Positions 6,087-13,805 of a stretch of DNA of 15,049 bases are shown here, one piece after another. A program made the translations under genes and the position numbers. Under the pieces are notes generated by a model, which was not told where the DNA came from, searched no databases, and saw nothing but the letters and a program-made list of their open reading frames with translations. The first letter of the stretch is position 1, and every line of letters starts with the position of its first letter. Source of the DNA: Desulfobacterales bacterium (GTDB lineage Bacteria > Desulfobacterota > Desulfobacteria > Desulfobacterales > JAFDCJ01). The stretch covers positions 1 to 15,049 of the forward strand of contig JAOZSC010000018.1 in NCBI GenBank assembly GCA_029939875.1, given 5' to 3'.

Positions 6087-7772
6087 TCATGACGTTGCCA
6101 GCTTGGCAATCACATCATCATATCCATGGATTAACCCCGGTCTGACCTGCACTCTGACACGAATGTTCTTGCCGGTGGTATAAAAACCGCGCACCATGTT
6201 AAACTGCTGGGCTTCGGTGACCTCCATTTCAAGGTGTTGCGCATTGGCGCCGCAGGCGATGGCTTTGGTCCGCAACAGTTCGAATGCCTGCCGGACCGCC
6301 GCATCGCAGTCAAAGTCGGCATCAATGCGGCAGTCGAAGCTTTCTGCCGGGGCTTCGGCCACCTGTTGTTCGGTGTCTGCGAAAAAGATTACATCACAGG
6401 TTGTCCGGGCCAGGGCCGCACCAATGGCATTGGCCACTTCCCACCTGGGAACCACTCCCACCCGCAAGCTGGAGATGACTTCCAGATAGGGGGCAAACTG
6501 GGGGGCCGGTCCCCCCAAGACCAGGATGGACTGCGGCCGCACGACATAGTCCTCCTGAAGTTCCTGGAGTGTGTACACCGGCTTGCTGTTGATCCGTTCG
6601 ATCAGCCGGTCGGCGGCCGATAGTATCTGTCGGCAGGTCATGTCGATGATTTCAGACGCCAATTGTTCAACCTTTACACCCCGGGCCTGTGCCAGGGGCT
6701 TGAGACCATCAATGGCCTTGCCGCGGTTGCCGCCGGTGATGTCTTGCAGCACGAACAGCGCGTCGGTGGGCGTCGGCGTATTCCCGCCATAGGCCATGGC
6801 CGGCCCCAGTCGTTGGGGGCCGATGCTGATTTTGCCATCTTTTAACTCCACGGCACTGTCCGCACCCAGGCCGATGGAAAGGGTTTCCAGTGAACGGATC
6901 AGGGTTTTGTAAGAGGCCAGTTCAATGCCCACCGGATCCAGTGCCGGCACGCGATCGATGAGCAACGCCATGTCGGTGGTCGTCCCCCCGATGTCCAGGA
7001 CCAGGGTGTCTTCTTGCTGCCGGCCGAAAGCCACGGCTCCCATGGCGCTGGCAGCCGGTCCGGAAAGAATCGTCTGCGCGGGGTAGTCAATAGAAGCTTC
7101 AAAGCGCATGTTACCGCCGTCGGCTTTTAGCAGGCGCAGAGGAAGGCGCAATCCCCTGGCGGCCAGGGAGTTTTGCACGGCCAGATAAAATTGTTTGTGG
7201 AGAGGATACACCGCCGCATTTAAAAAGGTGGTGGCAATTCGCCGGGCGAAGTTCAAATCGCCGGAGACGCGGTGGCCCATAAATATTTTTTTAAAGTGGG
7301 GCTGCAAAATTCCGCTGATTTCTATTTCGTGGGCCGGGTTGCGCACCGAAAATTTACCCACCACCCCGACCTGGCGAATGCCATCTTTTTTTATGTGACT
7401 GGCAATGTCGTTGATTTCAGCGGGATTTATGGGTTCGATCTCCCGGCCCCGGTGATCGATGGAACCGGCAACGGCAAAATAGTGGGTGCCAGTGCGGAAA
7501 AATTCGGGATCGATTCCGGGCCCGCTGGAAACAATCATGGCCACCGGCGGGAGGTTATTTTGTACAATGGCGTTGGTGGTCAGGGTGGTGCTCAGGACAA
7601 TACGCTGGATTTTTGCCGGGTCGAGGTTTTCGGTTATCGCCTCTAACGCCGACAGGACACAGTGAAACAGGTCCGACGGATCCGTCAGGACCTTGATATC
7701 TTTGCGGAGGCCCCCTGCGTCCAACAATACCGCATCGGTGTGGGTGCCGCCGACATCCAAGCCTATGATCAT
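6087..7772 (-). CDS. Hydantoinase/oxoprolinase family protein (HyuA-like, ASKHA fold)
   Basis: A 561-residue cytoplasmic protein. It opens with the phosphate-binding signature MIIGLDVGGTHTDAVLLDAG, then has TTLTTNAIVQ (about 62-71), a LLKADGGNM segment, TILSGPAASAMGA and a second phosphate loop VLDIGGTTTDMAL in the middle. This is the HyuA_N plus hydantoinase_A arrangement of ATP-dependent amidohydrolases and carboxylases such as 5-oxoprolinase, hydantoinase and acetone/acetophenone carboxylase subunits. At 561 aa it is shorter than classical HyuA (about 690) and no HyuB partner is adjacent, which points to a stand-alone subfamily of unknown reaction. Both nucleotide loops look intact. The ATG at 7772 has GGAAAG a few nt upstream. 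A predicted promoter lies 40-70 nt upstream, so it is probably transcribed independently of the regulator gene. Confidence 0.85.
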   Translation of the reverse strand: MIIGLDVGGTHTDAVLLDAGGLRKDIKVLTDPSDLFHCVLSALEAITENLDPAKIQRIVLSTTLTTNAIVQNNLPPVAMIVSSGPGIDPEFFRTGTHYFAVAGSIDHRGREIEPINPAEINDIASHIKKDGIRQVGVVGKFSVRNPAHEIEISGILQPHFKKIFMGHRVSGDLNFARRIATTFLNAAVYPLHKQFYLAVQNSLAARGLRLPLRLLKADGGNMRFEASIDYPAQTILSGPAASAMGAVAFGRQQEDTLVLDIGGTTTDMALLIDRVPALDPVGIELASYKTLIRSLETLSIGLGADSAVELKDGKISIGPQRLGPAMAYGGNTPTPTDALFVLQDITGGNRGKAIDGLKPLAQARGVKVEQLASEIIDMTCRQILSAADRLIERINSKPVYTLQELQEDYVVRPQSILVLGGPAPQFAPYLEVISSLRVGVVPRWEVANAIGAALARTTCDVIFFADTEQQVAEAPAESFDCRIDADFDCDAAVRQAFELLRTKAIACGANAQHLEMEVTEAQQFNMVRGFYTTGKNIRVRVQVRPGLIHGYDDVIAKLATS

Positions 7773-7811
7773 GGCGCTTTCCGGGTAGAAATGGTTGTAG
7801 TTGTTGGGTGT

Positions 7812-7840
7812 ATGCTATCCAATAACCACAACCGTGTCAA
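7812..7840 (-). promoter_or_regulatory. Predicted sigma-70 promoter of the hydantoinase-like gene
   Basis: On the minus strand a perfect TTGACA (7840-7835) and TAGCAT (7817-7812; four of six) are spaced by 17 nt. The transcript would start near 7805, giving a leader of about 30 nt before the ATG at 7772. No other convincing signal was seen in the 193-nt gap. Confidence 0.6.
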
Positions 7841-7965
7841 ACCCAAACCCATGCCGGCCGCGTTGCGGTCTTCACTCATGATGAAAAAATTGCCAAAGCG
7901 ACTCCTGATTCTTTAGACAAAAGGATAAGGCGAAAGCGGTTTGTCCCGAATCCCTACGGGGAAGC

Positions 7966-9423
7966 TTATGATTTGGTTCCCAGTGAAATATCGTATTTTT
8001 TCATTTTTTTGTACAAAAGTGTCCGATGGATTCCCAGCATTTTAGCCGCTCGGGCTTTGTTGTTGCCGGTTTCCTTCAGGGCCCAGAGAATGGCCTCTTT
8101 TTCCGCCAAGGCCTGCACCCGTTTGATAGAAGTTTGATTCTGCCGGGGGGTATTTTTCCCGGTGCGGTGCAGATAAAAGGGGAGGTCGACCAGCCGAATG
8201 ATGTCGCTTTCGCTGGAGGAAAGCGCTCTTTCCAGGATATTTGAAAGCTCCCTCACATTTCCGGGCCAGTCATACTGCCGCAGTGCTTTTTCCACTATCC
8301 GGTCCGTTTTGATTTCCGGAAGCGTCGCCTCCTGCGCCATTTGCTTTAAAAACTGGCGGGCCAGGGGAAGGATATCGGCTCTTCGCTGTCTCAGCGGCGG
8401 GATGTGCAGGGGGATGACATTCAGACGATAAAAGAGATCCTTGCGGAAGCGACCCTCGGGCAGCATTTCCTGCAGGTTTTGATTGGTGGCGGCAATGATG
8501 CGGAAGTCCGCCCGGATCATTCGGGTGCCGCCGACACGTTCAAATTCTTTTTCTTCAACCACCCGCAGCAATTTCGGCTGCATCTCCAGGGGCAGATCCC
8601 CGATCTCATCCAGAAACACGGTCCCATGGTTGGCAATCTCAAATTTGCCGGGCTTACCATCCGATCCGGCGCCGGTAAAGGCACCTTTTTCATAGCCGAA
8701 AAGTTCGGATTCAAGAAGGTCCCTGGGAATGGCTGAACAATTGATTCGGACAAAGGGATAAAGTTTGCGTCGGCCGGCATGATGGATGGCCTGGGCAAAG
8801 AGTTCCTTGCCGGTACCGCTTTCTCCTGTGATCAGTACCGGGAATTGATTGGCGGCGGCTTTGCGCGCTTCTTTTTTGAGGCTGGTGATGGCCTGACTAT
8901 TACCGATAATGCTGTCAAAGGTATAGCGGGTGGATCGCAGGTTAATCAGCTCTTCTTCATAAAGTTTCACCTTTGACTCCAGAAGGGAAAGCGCTTTGGC
9001 CAGTTTGCCGACATCCTTGACATTTTTAAACATCACCTGGCCGAAAACGGCAATCACCTTGCCGTTTTTACGGATCGGTATCCGCTGCACCACCATACTT
9101 TGCCCCTTGATCCAGTGGCTCTGGTTGATTTCCGGCTTCCCGGTGCGGGCCACAATGTGCATGCGCGTGTTTTCAATAACTTCGGTGCAGTGTCTGCCAA
9201 TCTGTTCCTCCGGATCAAGTCCCAGATACTGTCCGTAAGGCTTATTAAAATGGGTAATGTATCCGTCCGCATCCGTGACCATGATTCCGTTGTAAATGCT
9301 GTCCATAATCAGTTTGAACATTTCCAACTGCTGCTGCAGGCCAGATTTGTCGGCAGGTCGCAGCGTGCGGTTTCCTGTGTGCCTGTTGCTGGATTTGGCT
9401 GCTGTAGGATCGGTCTTTTTCAT
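7966..9423 (-). CDS. Sigma-54-dependent regulator: PAS sensor, AAA+ and Fis-type HTH
   Basis: A 485-residue enhancer-binding protein. Order: an N-terminal linker; a PAS domain (about 35-135, DSIYNGIMVTDADGYITHFN...GLDPEEQIGRH) that probably senses a small ligand or redox state; a short coiled segment (about 140-165); an AAA+ domain with Walker A GESGTGKE (200-207), the sigma-54-contacting GAFTGA loop (247-252), Walker B VFLDEIGDL (269-277) and FRKDLFYRLNVIPLHIPPLRQR; and a Fis-type helix-turn-helix (about 440-480, NKARAAKMLGIHRTLLYKKMKKY). All activator residues are present. There is no receiver domain, so it is not a two-component response regulator. GGAG (9433-9430) lies 6 nt before the ATG. 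It is divergent from the plus-strand operon and is its most likely activator, although no -24/-12 element remains in the gap. Confidence 0.92.
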   Translation of the reverse strand: MKKTDPTAAKSSNRHTGNRTLRPADKSGLQQQLEMFKLIMDSIYNGIMVTDADGYITHFNKPYGQYLGLDPEEQIGRHCTEVIENTRMHIVARTGKPEINQSHWIKGQSMVVQRIPIRKNGKVIAVFGQVMFKNVKDVGKLAKALSLLESKVKLYEEELINLRSTRYTFDSIIGNSQAITSLKKEARKAAANQFPVLITGESGTGKELFAQAIHHAGRRKLYPFVRINCSAIPRDLLESELFGYEKGAFTGAGSDGKPGKFEIANHGTVFLDEIGDLPLEMQPKLLRVVEEKEFERVGGTRMIRADFRIIAATNQNLQEMLPEGRFRKDLFYRLNVIPLHIPPLRQRRADILPLARQFLKQMAQEATLPEIKTDRIVEKALRQYDWPGNVRELSNILERALSSSESDIIRLVDLPFYLHRTGKNTPRQNQTSIKRVQALAEKEAILWALKETGNNKARAAKMLGIHRTLLYKKMKKYDISLGTKS

Positions 9424-9432
9424 TACTGTCTC

Positions 9433-9468
9433 CGTATCAAATTGGATACATGTAGTTATTCTGATACG
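9433..9468. repeat. GATAC/GTATC repeats upstream of the regulator
   Basis: Three copies of a 5-mer occur within 36 bp: GTATC (9434-9438), GATAC (9445-9449) and GATAC (9463-9467). CGTATCA (9433-9439) and TGATACG (9462-9468) form perfect 7-bp inverted arms. They lie between the regulator ATG and a possible minus-strand -10 (TATAAG, 9483-9478), so they could be an autoregulatory or enhancer site. There is no experimental support. Confidence 0.4.
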
Positions 9469-9556
9469 TCTATTGGCCTTATAAATTCTTTAAGCCGGGA
9501 ATGCAACAACAAATATCGCCGGAATCCAGCATATCGATTCCATCGAAAATTTTCCC

Positions 9557-10045
9557 ATGGAAAAATATGATTTGATGCAGCGATTGATGCTGCGCGCACC
9601 CTTTTACCTTTCCAAGCTGTGTATGGTCCACATGCGAAAAAACGATGATGGATCCGGGGTGATCGGCAATATGACCTCAATTCATGCTCATATCTGCACC
9701 GTCAACAAGTCGGTTTACAACATTACCAAATTCGGGCTGCGCGCTTTAACCCAGTCCATTGCCGCCGAAGGAGAGGGTAAGATTCGATCATTTTCGGTAA
9801 GTACCGGCTTTGTGAAAACCGCGCTGGCTTTAAAGCAGATTCCCGCCCAGGCCCAACAGCGGGGAATTACCCCCGATGAAGTCGTGCGGGATGTCATGAT
9901 GGGAAATTCGCGGATCAAAGAAATGATGTCGCCCATTGAAGTGGCCAACCTTTTTATGTTCGGATTTTCACGTCATGCCCGCTACCTGATCGGCGGCGAC
10001 CTGCTTTTTGACGGCGGCATGGTGCAAACCTATGCCCAGAAATAG
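9557..10045 (+). CDS. 5'-truncated SDR dehydrogenase (3-hydroxybutyrate-dehydrogenase-like), probable pseudogene
   Basis: 162 residues from the only ATG, corresponding to the C-terminal part of a short-chain dehydrogenase/reductase. The catalytic Ser (GVIGNMTSIHAH) and YNITK (Tyr-x3-Lys) are present, followed by KQIPAQAQQRGITPDEVVRDV and GGDLLFDGGMVQTY, closest in style to 3-hydroxybutyrate dehydrogenase (about 255-260 aa). The TGxxxGIG cofactor-binding half is absent. In the same frame, homology clearly continues upstream of the ATG (NIAGIQHIDSIENFP, 9512-9556, matching the family NNAGIQH segment) until it degenerates before an in-frame TAA at 9491. No ribosome binding site precedes the ATG. 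The gene has therefore lost about 80 N-terminal codons and its original promoter and cannot bind NAD normally. It is the first gene of the plus-strand operon. Confidence 0.8.
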   Translation: MEKYDLMQRLMLRAPFYLSKLCMVHMRKNDDGSGVIGNMTSIHAHICTVNKSVYNITKFGLRALTQSIAAEGEGKIRSFSVSTGFVKTALALKQIPAQAQQRGITPDEVVRDVMMGNSRIKEMMSPIEVANLFMFGFSRHARYLIGGDLLFDGGMVQTYAQK

Positions 10046-10054
10046 GTGGTTTTG

Positions 10055-10816
10055 ATGAATATTGGATCACTGTTTTCAAGGCATGCCCGATACCGTCCCA
10101 ACCACCTTGCGGTTGTATTTGGTGATCAACGTCTGACCTGGTATGAGTTCAACCAAAGCATTAATCGTCTGGCCAATGCATTTTTGGACCTGGGTATCGG
10201 CAAGGGTGACAAGGTGGCCACCATTTTGCCCAATTGCCTGGAACAACTCGAGGTCTATTGGGCGGTCGCCAAAATAGGAGCTGTCGTCGTACCCTCCAGC
10301 ACCCTCTTGCTTGAAAGGGCCATGCGGACCCTGCTCCAGGACTCAGACGCGGTTATGCTGATCACAACCGCCGGTTTTGCTGACAAGATCAATGCGATTA
10401 AATCCGAGTTGCCGGCCATCGCCGATGACCGCTACCTTCTTACAGATGCATCCGATATTGCGGGCTATCAGGATTATCACGCTTTAAAAGCCGCCGCCGG
10501 TGATCAGGATCCTGAAGGCGTCGTTATCGAAAGAGATGATCCCTTTAACATCATGTACAGCAGCGGCACCACCGGTCTGCCCAAAGGAATCGTTCACAGC
10601 CATTATATCCGGGCGATGTATGCCAGCACCTTTGCCGCCAGCTACCGGATGACCACGGAAAGTGTGACCATGCATGCCGGCGCGATTGTATTCAACGGCG
10701 CCTTTGTCGATCTGATGCCCACTGTTTTTCTCGGGGCAACTTATGTCCTGCAGGAGCAGTTCGAGCCGGTGTCGTATATTGAAACCATAGAAAAGGAGAA
10801 AACCGATGAAGGGTAA
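10055..10816 (+). CDS. 3'-truncated acyl-CoA synthetase (AMP-binding family), probable pseudogene
   Basis: About 253 residues from the ATG at 10055 (GGTGG 5 nt upstream; an in-frame GTG at 10046 is the alternative). It is the N-terminal half of an adenylate-forming CoA ligase, normally 510-550 aa. Present: the opening FSRHARYRPNHLAVVFGDQRLTWYEFN; GDKVATILPNCLEQLEVYWAVAKIGAVVVP; and the P-loop YSSGTTGLPKGIVHSH. The sequence remains family-like through QEQFEPVSYIETIEKEK, then ends TDEG-stop. The later adenylation motifs (Y-G-x-T-E, T-G-D) and the C-terminal lysine domain are missing, so it should be inactive. Its last codons double as the Shine-Dalgarno and start of the next gene (11-nt overlap). 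That suggests a deletion joined mid-gene sequence to the next gene's ribosome binding site. Confidence 0.82.
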   Translation: MNIGSLFSRHARYRPNHLAVVFGDQRLTWYEFNQSINRLANAFLDLGIGKGDKVATILPNCLEQLEVYWAVAKIGAVVVPSSTLLLERAMRTLLQDSDAVMLITTAGFADKINAIKSELPAIADDRYLLTDASDIAGYQDYHALKAAAGDQDPEGVVIERDDPFNIMYSSGTTGLPKGIVHSHYIRAMYASTFAASYRMTTESVTMHAGAIVFNGAFVDLMPTVFLGATYVLQEQFEPVSYIETIEKEKTDEG

Positions 10817-11738
10817 ACATGTAAAAATCTTTATTACCGTGCTGGCTGTGATGTTTATGGCTTCCATGGCCCAGGCGGGCGACACCATCCGGATCGGATG
10901 GACGGCCGACATGCCCGGCGTGGGGGCGACCTTCTATGCATCGCAGAAAAAGGCCATTGAGATGTTCATTGAACAGACCAATGCCGCCGGCGGCGTGTTG
11001 GGGAAAAAGCTGGAACTGGTGATTCGCGACTCCAAGCTCAAACCCGATGTGGGCGCCACCATGGCCCGGGAGTTGATCCTCAGTGAAAAGTGCGAATTTT
11101 TAATCGGCCCCACCAGCAGCGGGGTGGCCCTGGCGGTGACCAAGCTCGGCGAGACCAATTATGCCCCTTACATTCCCACGTTGATGGCCAAAAAACCCGA
11201 GGTCATCTATACCAACCTCTGGGGGGGCGGTTTAAGCAGTTTTATCAAACAGGCCAAACCCTACGGTCTCTTTAAAAAGGCCAGCATCACGTCCCTGTAT
11301 GACCTGGACATGCTGCGGGCCACCGGAATGGACATGCCGGAGGGATTGCTGGGATATTCGCGTTGTCCCTTTTACGCGGTCAACACCCTGAGCATGCAGG
11401 TCTTTGTTGAGCAATATCACAAGAAGTACAATGAATGGCCGTCGGACTGGGCCTGCATGGCTTACGACGGGCTGATTGCGCTGACCACCGCTATAAAAAA
11501 AGCCGACAGCGCCAAATCCGAAGACGTGGTCAAAGTCCTTGGCGGTCTGCGTTTTTTGTCCCTGCGCGGACCCCGCTACCTCCGGGCGCAGGATCACATG
11601 GCAGATGTGGGCCTCTATGTGGGCTATACAGCGAAGGACCCAAAGTATAAAGGCTTTCTGATCTTAAAAGATGTCGTGGTGGTACCGGCGCAAATGGTCT
11701 GGTTGCCGGTGGCAGAGGTTAAAAAGCTGCAGCCGTAA
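10806..11738 (+). CDS. Liv-type ABC transporter substrate-binding protein with internal deletion
   Basis: A 310-residue periplasmic binding protein of the Peripla_BP_6 (LivJ/LivK-like) family, which is normally about 370-400 aa. A signal peptide ends at MAQA-G (about residue 24). The N-lobe (DTIRIGWTADMPGVGATFY...NAAGGVLGKKLELVIRDSK...LIGPTSSGVALAVTK) is normal up to residue 113. It then jumps straight to LGETNYAPYIPTLMAKKPEVIYTNLWGG, a segment that in relatives follows a stretch of about 80 further residues (the first C-lobe part with FRTSPN...GPDYEYG). The frame is preserved. Loss of that segment should wreck the second lobe and much of the ligand pocket. AAGGAG (10793-10798) is spaced 7 nt from the ATG. 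Downstream, a strong hairpin separates it from livH. Confidence 0.85.
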   Translation: MKGKHVKIFITVLAVMFMASMAQAGDTIRIGWTADMPGVGATFYASQKKAIEMFIEQTNAAGGVLGKKLELVIRDSKLKPDVGATMARELILSEKCEFLIGPTSSGVALAVTKLGETNYAPYIPTLMAKKPEVIYTNLWGGGLSSFIKQAKPYGLFKKASITSLYDLDMLRATGMDMPEGLLGYSRCPFYAVNTLSMQVFVEQYHKKYNEWPSDWACMAYDGLIALTTAIKKADSAKSEDVVKVLGGLRFLSLRGPRYLRAQDHMADVGLYVGYTAKDPKYKGFLILKDVVVVPAQMVWLPVAEVKKLQP

Positions 11739-11751
11739 CCGCAGAATCCGT

Positions 11752-11789
11752 TCGGGATGCGGCCCCGGCGGTTCCGGGACGCATCCCGA
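11752..11789 (+). promoter_or_regulatory. Strong intercistronic hairpin between the binding-protein gene and livH
   Basis: TCGGGATGCG (11752-11761) and CGCATCCCGA (11780-11789) are perfect 10-bp inverted arms. Inside them, CCCGG (11764-11768) and CCGGG (11774-11778) pair around a 5-nt loop, giving about 15 GC-rich base pairs. Only TTT follows, so it is not a full intrinsic terminator. In binding-protein operons such hairpins commonly protect the upstream mRNA from 3' decay or partly attenuate the permease genes; that role is inferred here. Confidence 0.75.
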
Positions 11790-11849
11790 TTTGCTATGTG
11801 ATGATGGTCTTTTAGTGCAACGCCTCAAGTGCGGGAAAGCGGGTTTCAT

Positions 11850-12734
11850 ATGGGCATCGAATTTTACTTATTTCTCCTTATCAACGGACTCAGCCAGGGG
11901 ATGGTTTTGTTCATCGTCGCATCCGGTCTTTCGCTTGTATTCGGAGTTCTTAGGGTCATCAATTTTGCCCACGGCTCGTTGTATATGATCGGTGCCTTTC
12001 TGGCGTTTTCCCTGAGCACCCTTTTGCCCGCGGGCTCGATATTTTCCTTTCTTTTGCTAATGCTGCTGGTGCCGCTGGCCGTCGCTCTTTTGGGGCTGGG
12101 TTTGGAAATCCCTTTGTTTCGGCGTATATACGGCAAGGAGCATTTGTTGCAGCTTTTGCTGACCTATGCCCTGCTGTTAATTCTCGACGATGCCTGTCGC
12201 TTGATCTGGGGCGGAGATATCCGCAATGTTGCCCGCCCTGACCTCCTGGCCGGGTCCATTAAATTTTTTGACATGTTTTTGCCGACGTACAACGTCTTTA
12301 TCTTGGTGGTAGGGCCGCTCATTGCCGTGGGATTGTGGTTTTTGCTTTACCGCACCCGGGCCGGCAATTTGATCCGGGCGGCCGTCTCCCACCCGGAGAT
12401 GGTCGGCGCATTAGGGGTCAATGTGTCCCGGGTAATGACCGCGACCTTCATGCTGGGCTGTTGGCTGGCCGGGCTGGGCGGGGTACTGATGTCCGCCCTG
12501 GCCAACATCGACCTGGGTATCGGGATGGAAAAAATCATCGAGTGTTTTGCGGTGGTGGTCATCGGCGGTCTGGGCAGCATCGGCGGAGCGCTGCTGGGCT
12601 CTTTGATTCTCGGTGTGGGGGTGGCCTTTATCCAGTTGCCGTTAAGCCGTGCCGCCATTGTTTTTCCCTATTTTGCAATGGCCCTTATTTTGATTATCAG
12701 GCCCTGGGGACTGTTTGGCAAACCTGAAAGATAA
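11850..12734 (+). CDS. livH: Branched-chain amino acid-type ABC transporter permease LivH
   Basis: About 294 residues from the ATG at 11850, preceded by GGG-rich sequence; an in-frame GTG at 11829 would add seven residues. It is a polytopic inner-membrane protein with about eight hydrophobic segments. The N-terminal GLSQGMVLFIVASGLSLVFGVLRVINFAHGSLYMIGAF is the BPD_transp_2/LivH signature, and the C-terminal VVVIGGLGSIGGALLGSLILG and LIIRPWGLFGKPER are typical. Length matches the family (about 290-300). It pairs with LivM to form the translocation pore. Nothing looks missing, in contrast to the genes before it. The actual substrate need not be an amino acid, because Liv-type systems also carry aromatic and other carboxylic acids. 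Confidence 0.92.
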   Translation: MGIEFYLFLLINGLSQGMVLFIVASGLSLVFGVLRVINFAHGSLYMIGAFLAFSLSTLLPAGSIFSFLLLMLLVPLAVALLGLGLEIPLFRRIYGKEHLLQLLLTYALLLILDDACRLIWGGDIRNVARPDLLAGSIKFFDMFLPTYNVFILVVGPLIAVGLWFLLYRTRAGNLIRAAVSHPEMVGALGVNVSRVMTATFMLGCWLAGLGGVLMSALANIDLGIGMEKIIECFAVVVIGGLGSIGGALLGSLILGVGVAFIQLPLSRAAIVFPYFAMALILIIRPWGLFGKPER

Positions 12735-12755
12735 TAAGAAAACGAGAAGACTTCC

Positions 12756-13721
12756 ATGGACAAATTGCAACAAGTCAACAAAAACTGGATATTCGGTGCT
12801 GCTACGGTTGCCCTGCTTTTCATCCTGCCCTTTGTCTTGGCCCGGTTTGGTACAACCGGAGAGTTTTGGATCTGGGTCACCACCGAGATGATCATTATGG
12901 CGCTTTTTGCCACCAGCCTCAATCTTATTCTTGGTTTTGGCGGGATGGTCAGTTTCGGACACGCTGCATTTTTCGGGGTGGGAGCGTATACCGTTGCGCT
13001 GCTGATGAAAAAGGCCGGCGTATCACTGATTCTGGCCCTGATCGCTGCCCCCTGTGTGGCTGGTCTGACCGCTGCCATTATCGGCTGGTTCTGCGTGCGT
13101 CTGATCGGGCTTTATTTTGCCATTCTCACCCTGGCATTCGGCCAACTGCTTTATATGATCGCGTTTCAGTGGTACACGTTTACCGGCGGCGATGACGGTA
13201 TTCATGGAATTCCAAAACCGGACTTTTTGGGACCCACCAATTACTACCTGCTGTGCCTGGTGGTATTTATCGCCTGTTTTCTTGTGATGCGCATGATTGT
13301 CAATTCGTCTTTCGGCCTGTCGATCCGGCTCACCCGGGAAAACCTGGATCGCGCGAAATTTATTGGTATCAACGTGCGACGCTACCAGTTGATCAATTTT
13401 ATTATGGCCGGATTTTTTGCCGGCATTGCCGGTGGACTGTTCGCTGAGCTGAATCGGTTCGCTCAAACGGAGTTTTTGCATTGGAGCCGATCCGGGGATG
13501 CGATTTTTGCCTGTCTGGTGGGGGGAATGTACTCTTTTGTCGGGCCGGCCATCGGCAGCTCGGTTTTAATATTTTTGCACATCGTTCTGCAACAGATTCA
13601 CCAGAGCCTGGTGGAAATCTGGGCCATTATCCTGGGCTTCATTTTACTGGGGATGGTCCTGTTCGCCCCGGAAGGACTGGTGGGTCTGTATGGAAAGATA
13701 ACTCGTAAATTAAAGACATAA
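12756..13721 (+). CDS. livM: Branched-chain amino acid-type ABC transporter permease LivM
   Basis: A 321-residue inner-membrane permease, normal for LivM without the long N-terminal extension. Visible marks are TSLNLILGFGGMVSFGHAAFFGVGAYT (about 50-76, the LivM core), GLYFAILTLAFGQLLYM, FTGGDDGIHGIP and the end VGGMYSFVGPAIGSSVLI...LFAPEGLVGLYGKI. About eight to ten hydrophobic segments are present. The ATG at 12756 follows livH by 21 nt and has GAGAAG 6 nt upstream. It forms the heterodimeric channel with LivH. No truncation or frameshift is seen. Confidence 0.92.
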   Translation: MDKLQQVNKNWIFGAATVALLFILPFVLARFGTTGEFWIWVTTEMIIMALFATSLNLILGFGGMVSFGHAAFFGVGAYTVALLMKKAGVSLILALIAAPCVAGLTAAIIGWFCVRLIGLYFAILTLAFGQLLYMIAFQWYTFTGGDDGIHGIPKPDFLGPTNYYLLCLVVFIACFLVMRMIVNSSFGLSIRLTRENLDRAKFIGINVRRYQLINFIMAGFFAGIAGGLFAELNRFAQTEFLHWSRSGDAIFACLVGGMYSFVGPAIGSSVLIFLHIVLQQIHQSLVEIWAIILGFILLGMVLFAPEGLVGLYGKITRKLKT

Positions 13722-13805
13722 TCCAGGGCCGGGATCCGTAAATAAAATAAAAAACGGCATTGGATGGTTAACACCATATCAACTTATTATCCGGTGGCGA
13801 TCGAA

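Noticed and set aside
7925..7965. Terminator for the sigma-54 regulator gene
   Set aside because: Only a 4-bp TCCC/GGGA stem is visible on the minus strand and no T-tract follows.
9424..9556. Sigma-54 -24/-12 promoter for the plus-strand operon
   Set aside because: No GG-N10-GC element resembling TGGCAC-N5-TTGC was found; TTGGCC at about 9473 lacks the -12 partner.
10484..10912. 142-codon minus-strand frame over the ligase/binding-protein junction
   Set aside because: It is antisense to two recognisable genes and has no family similarity.
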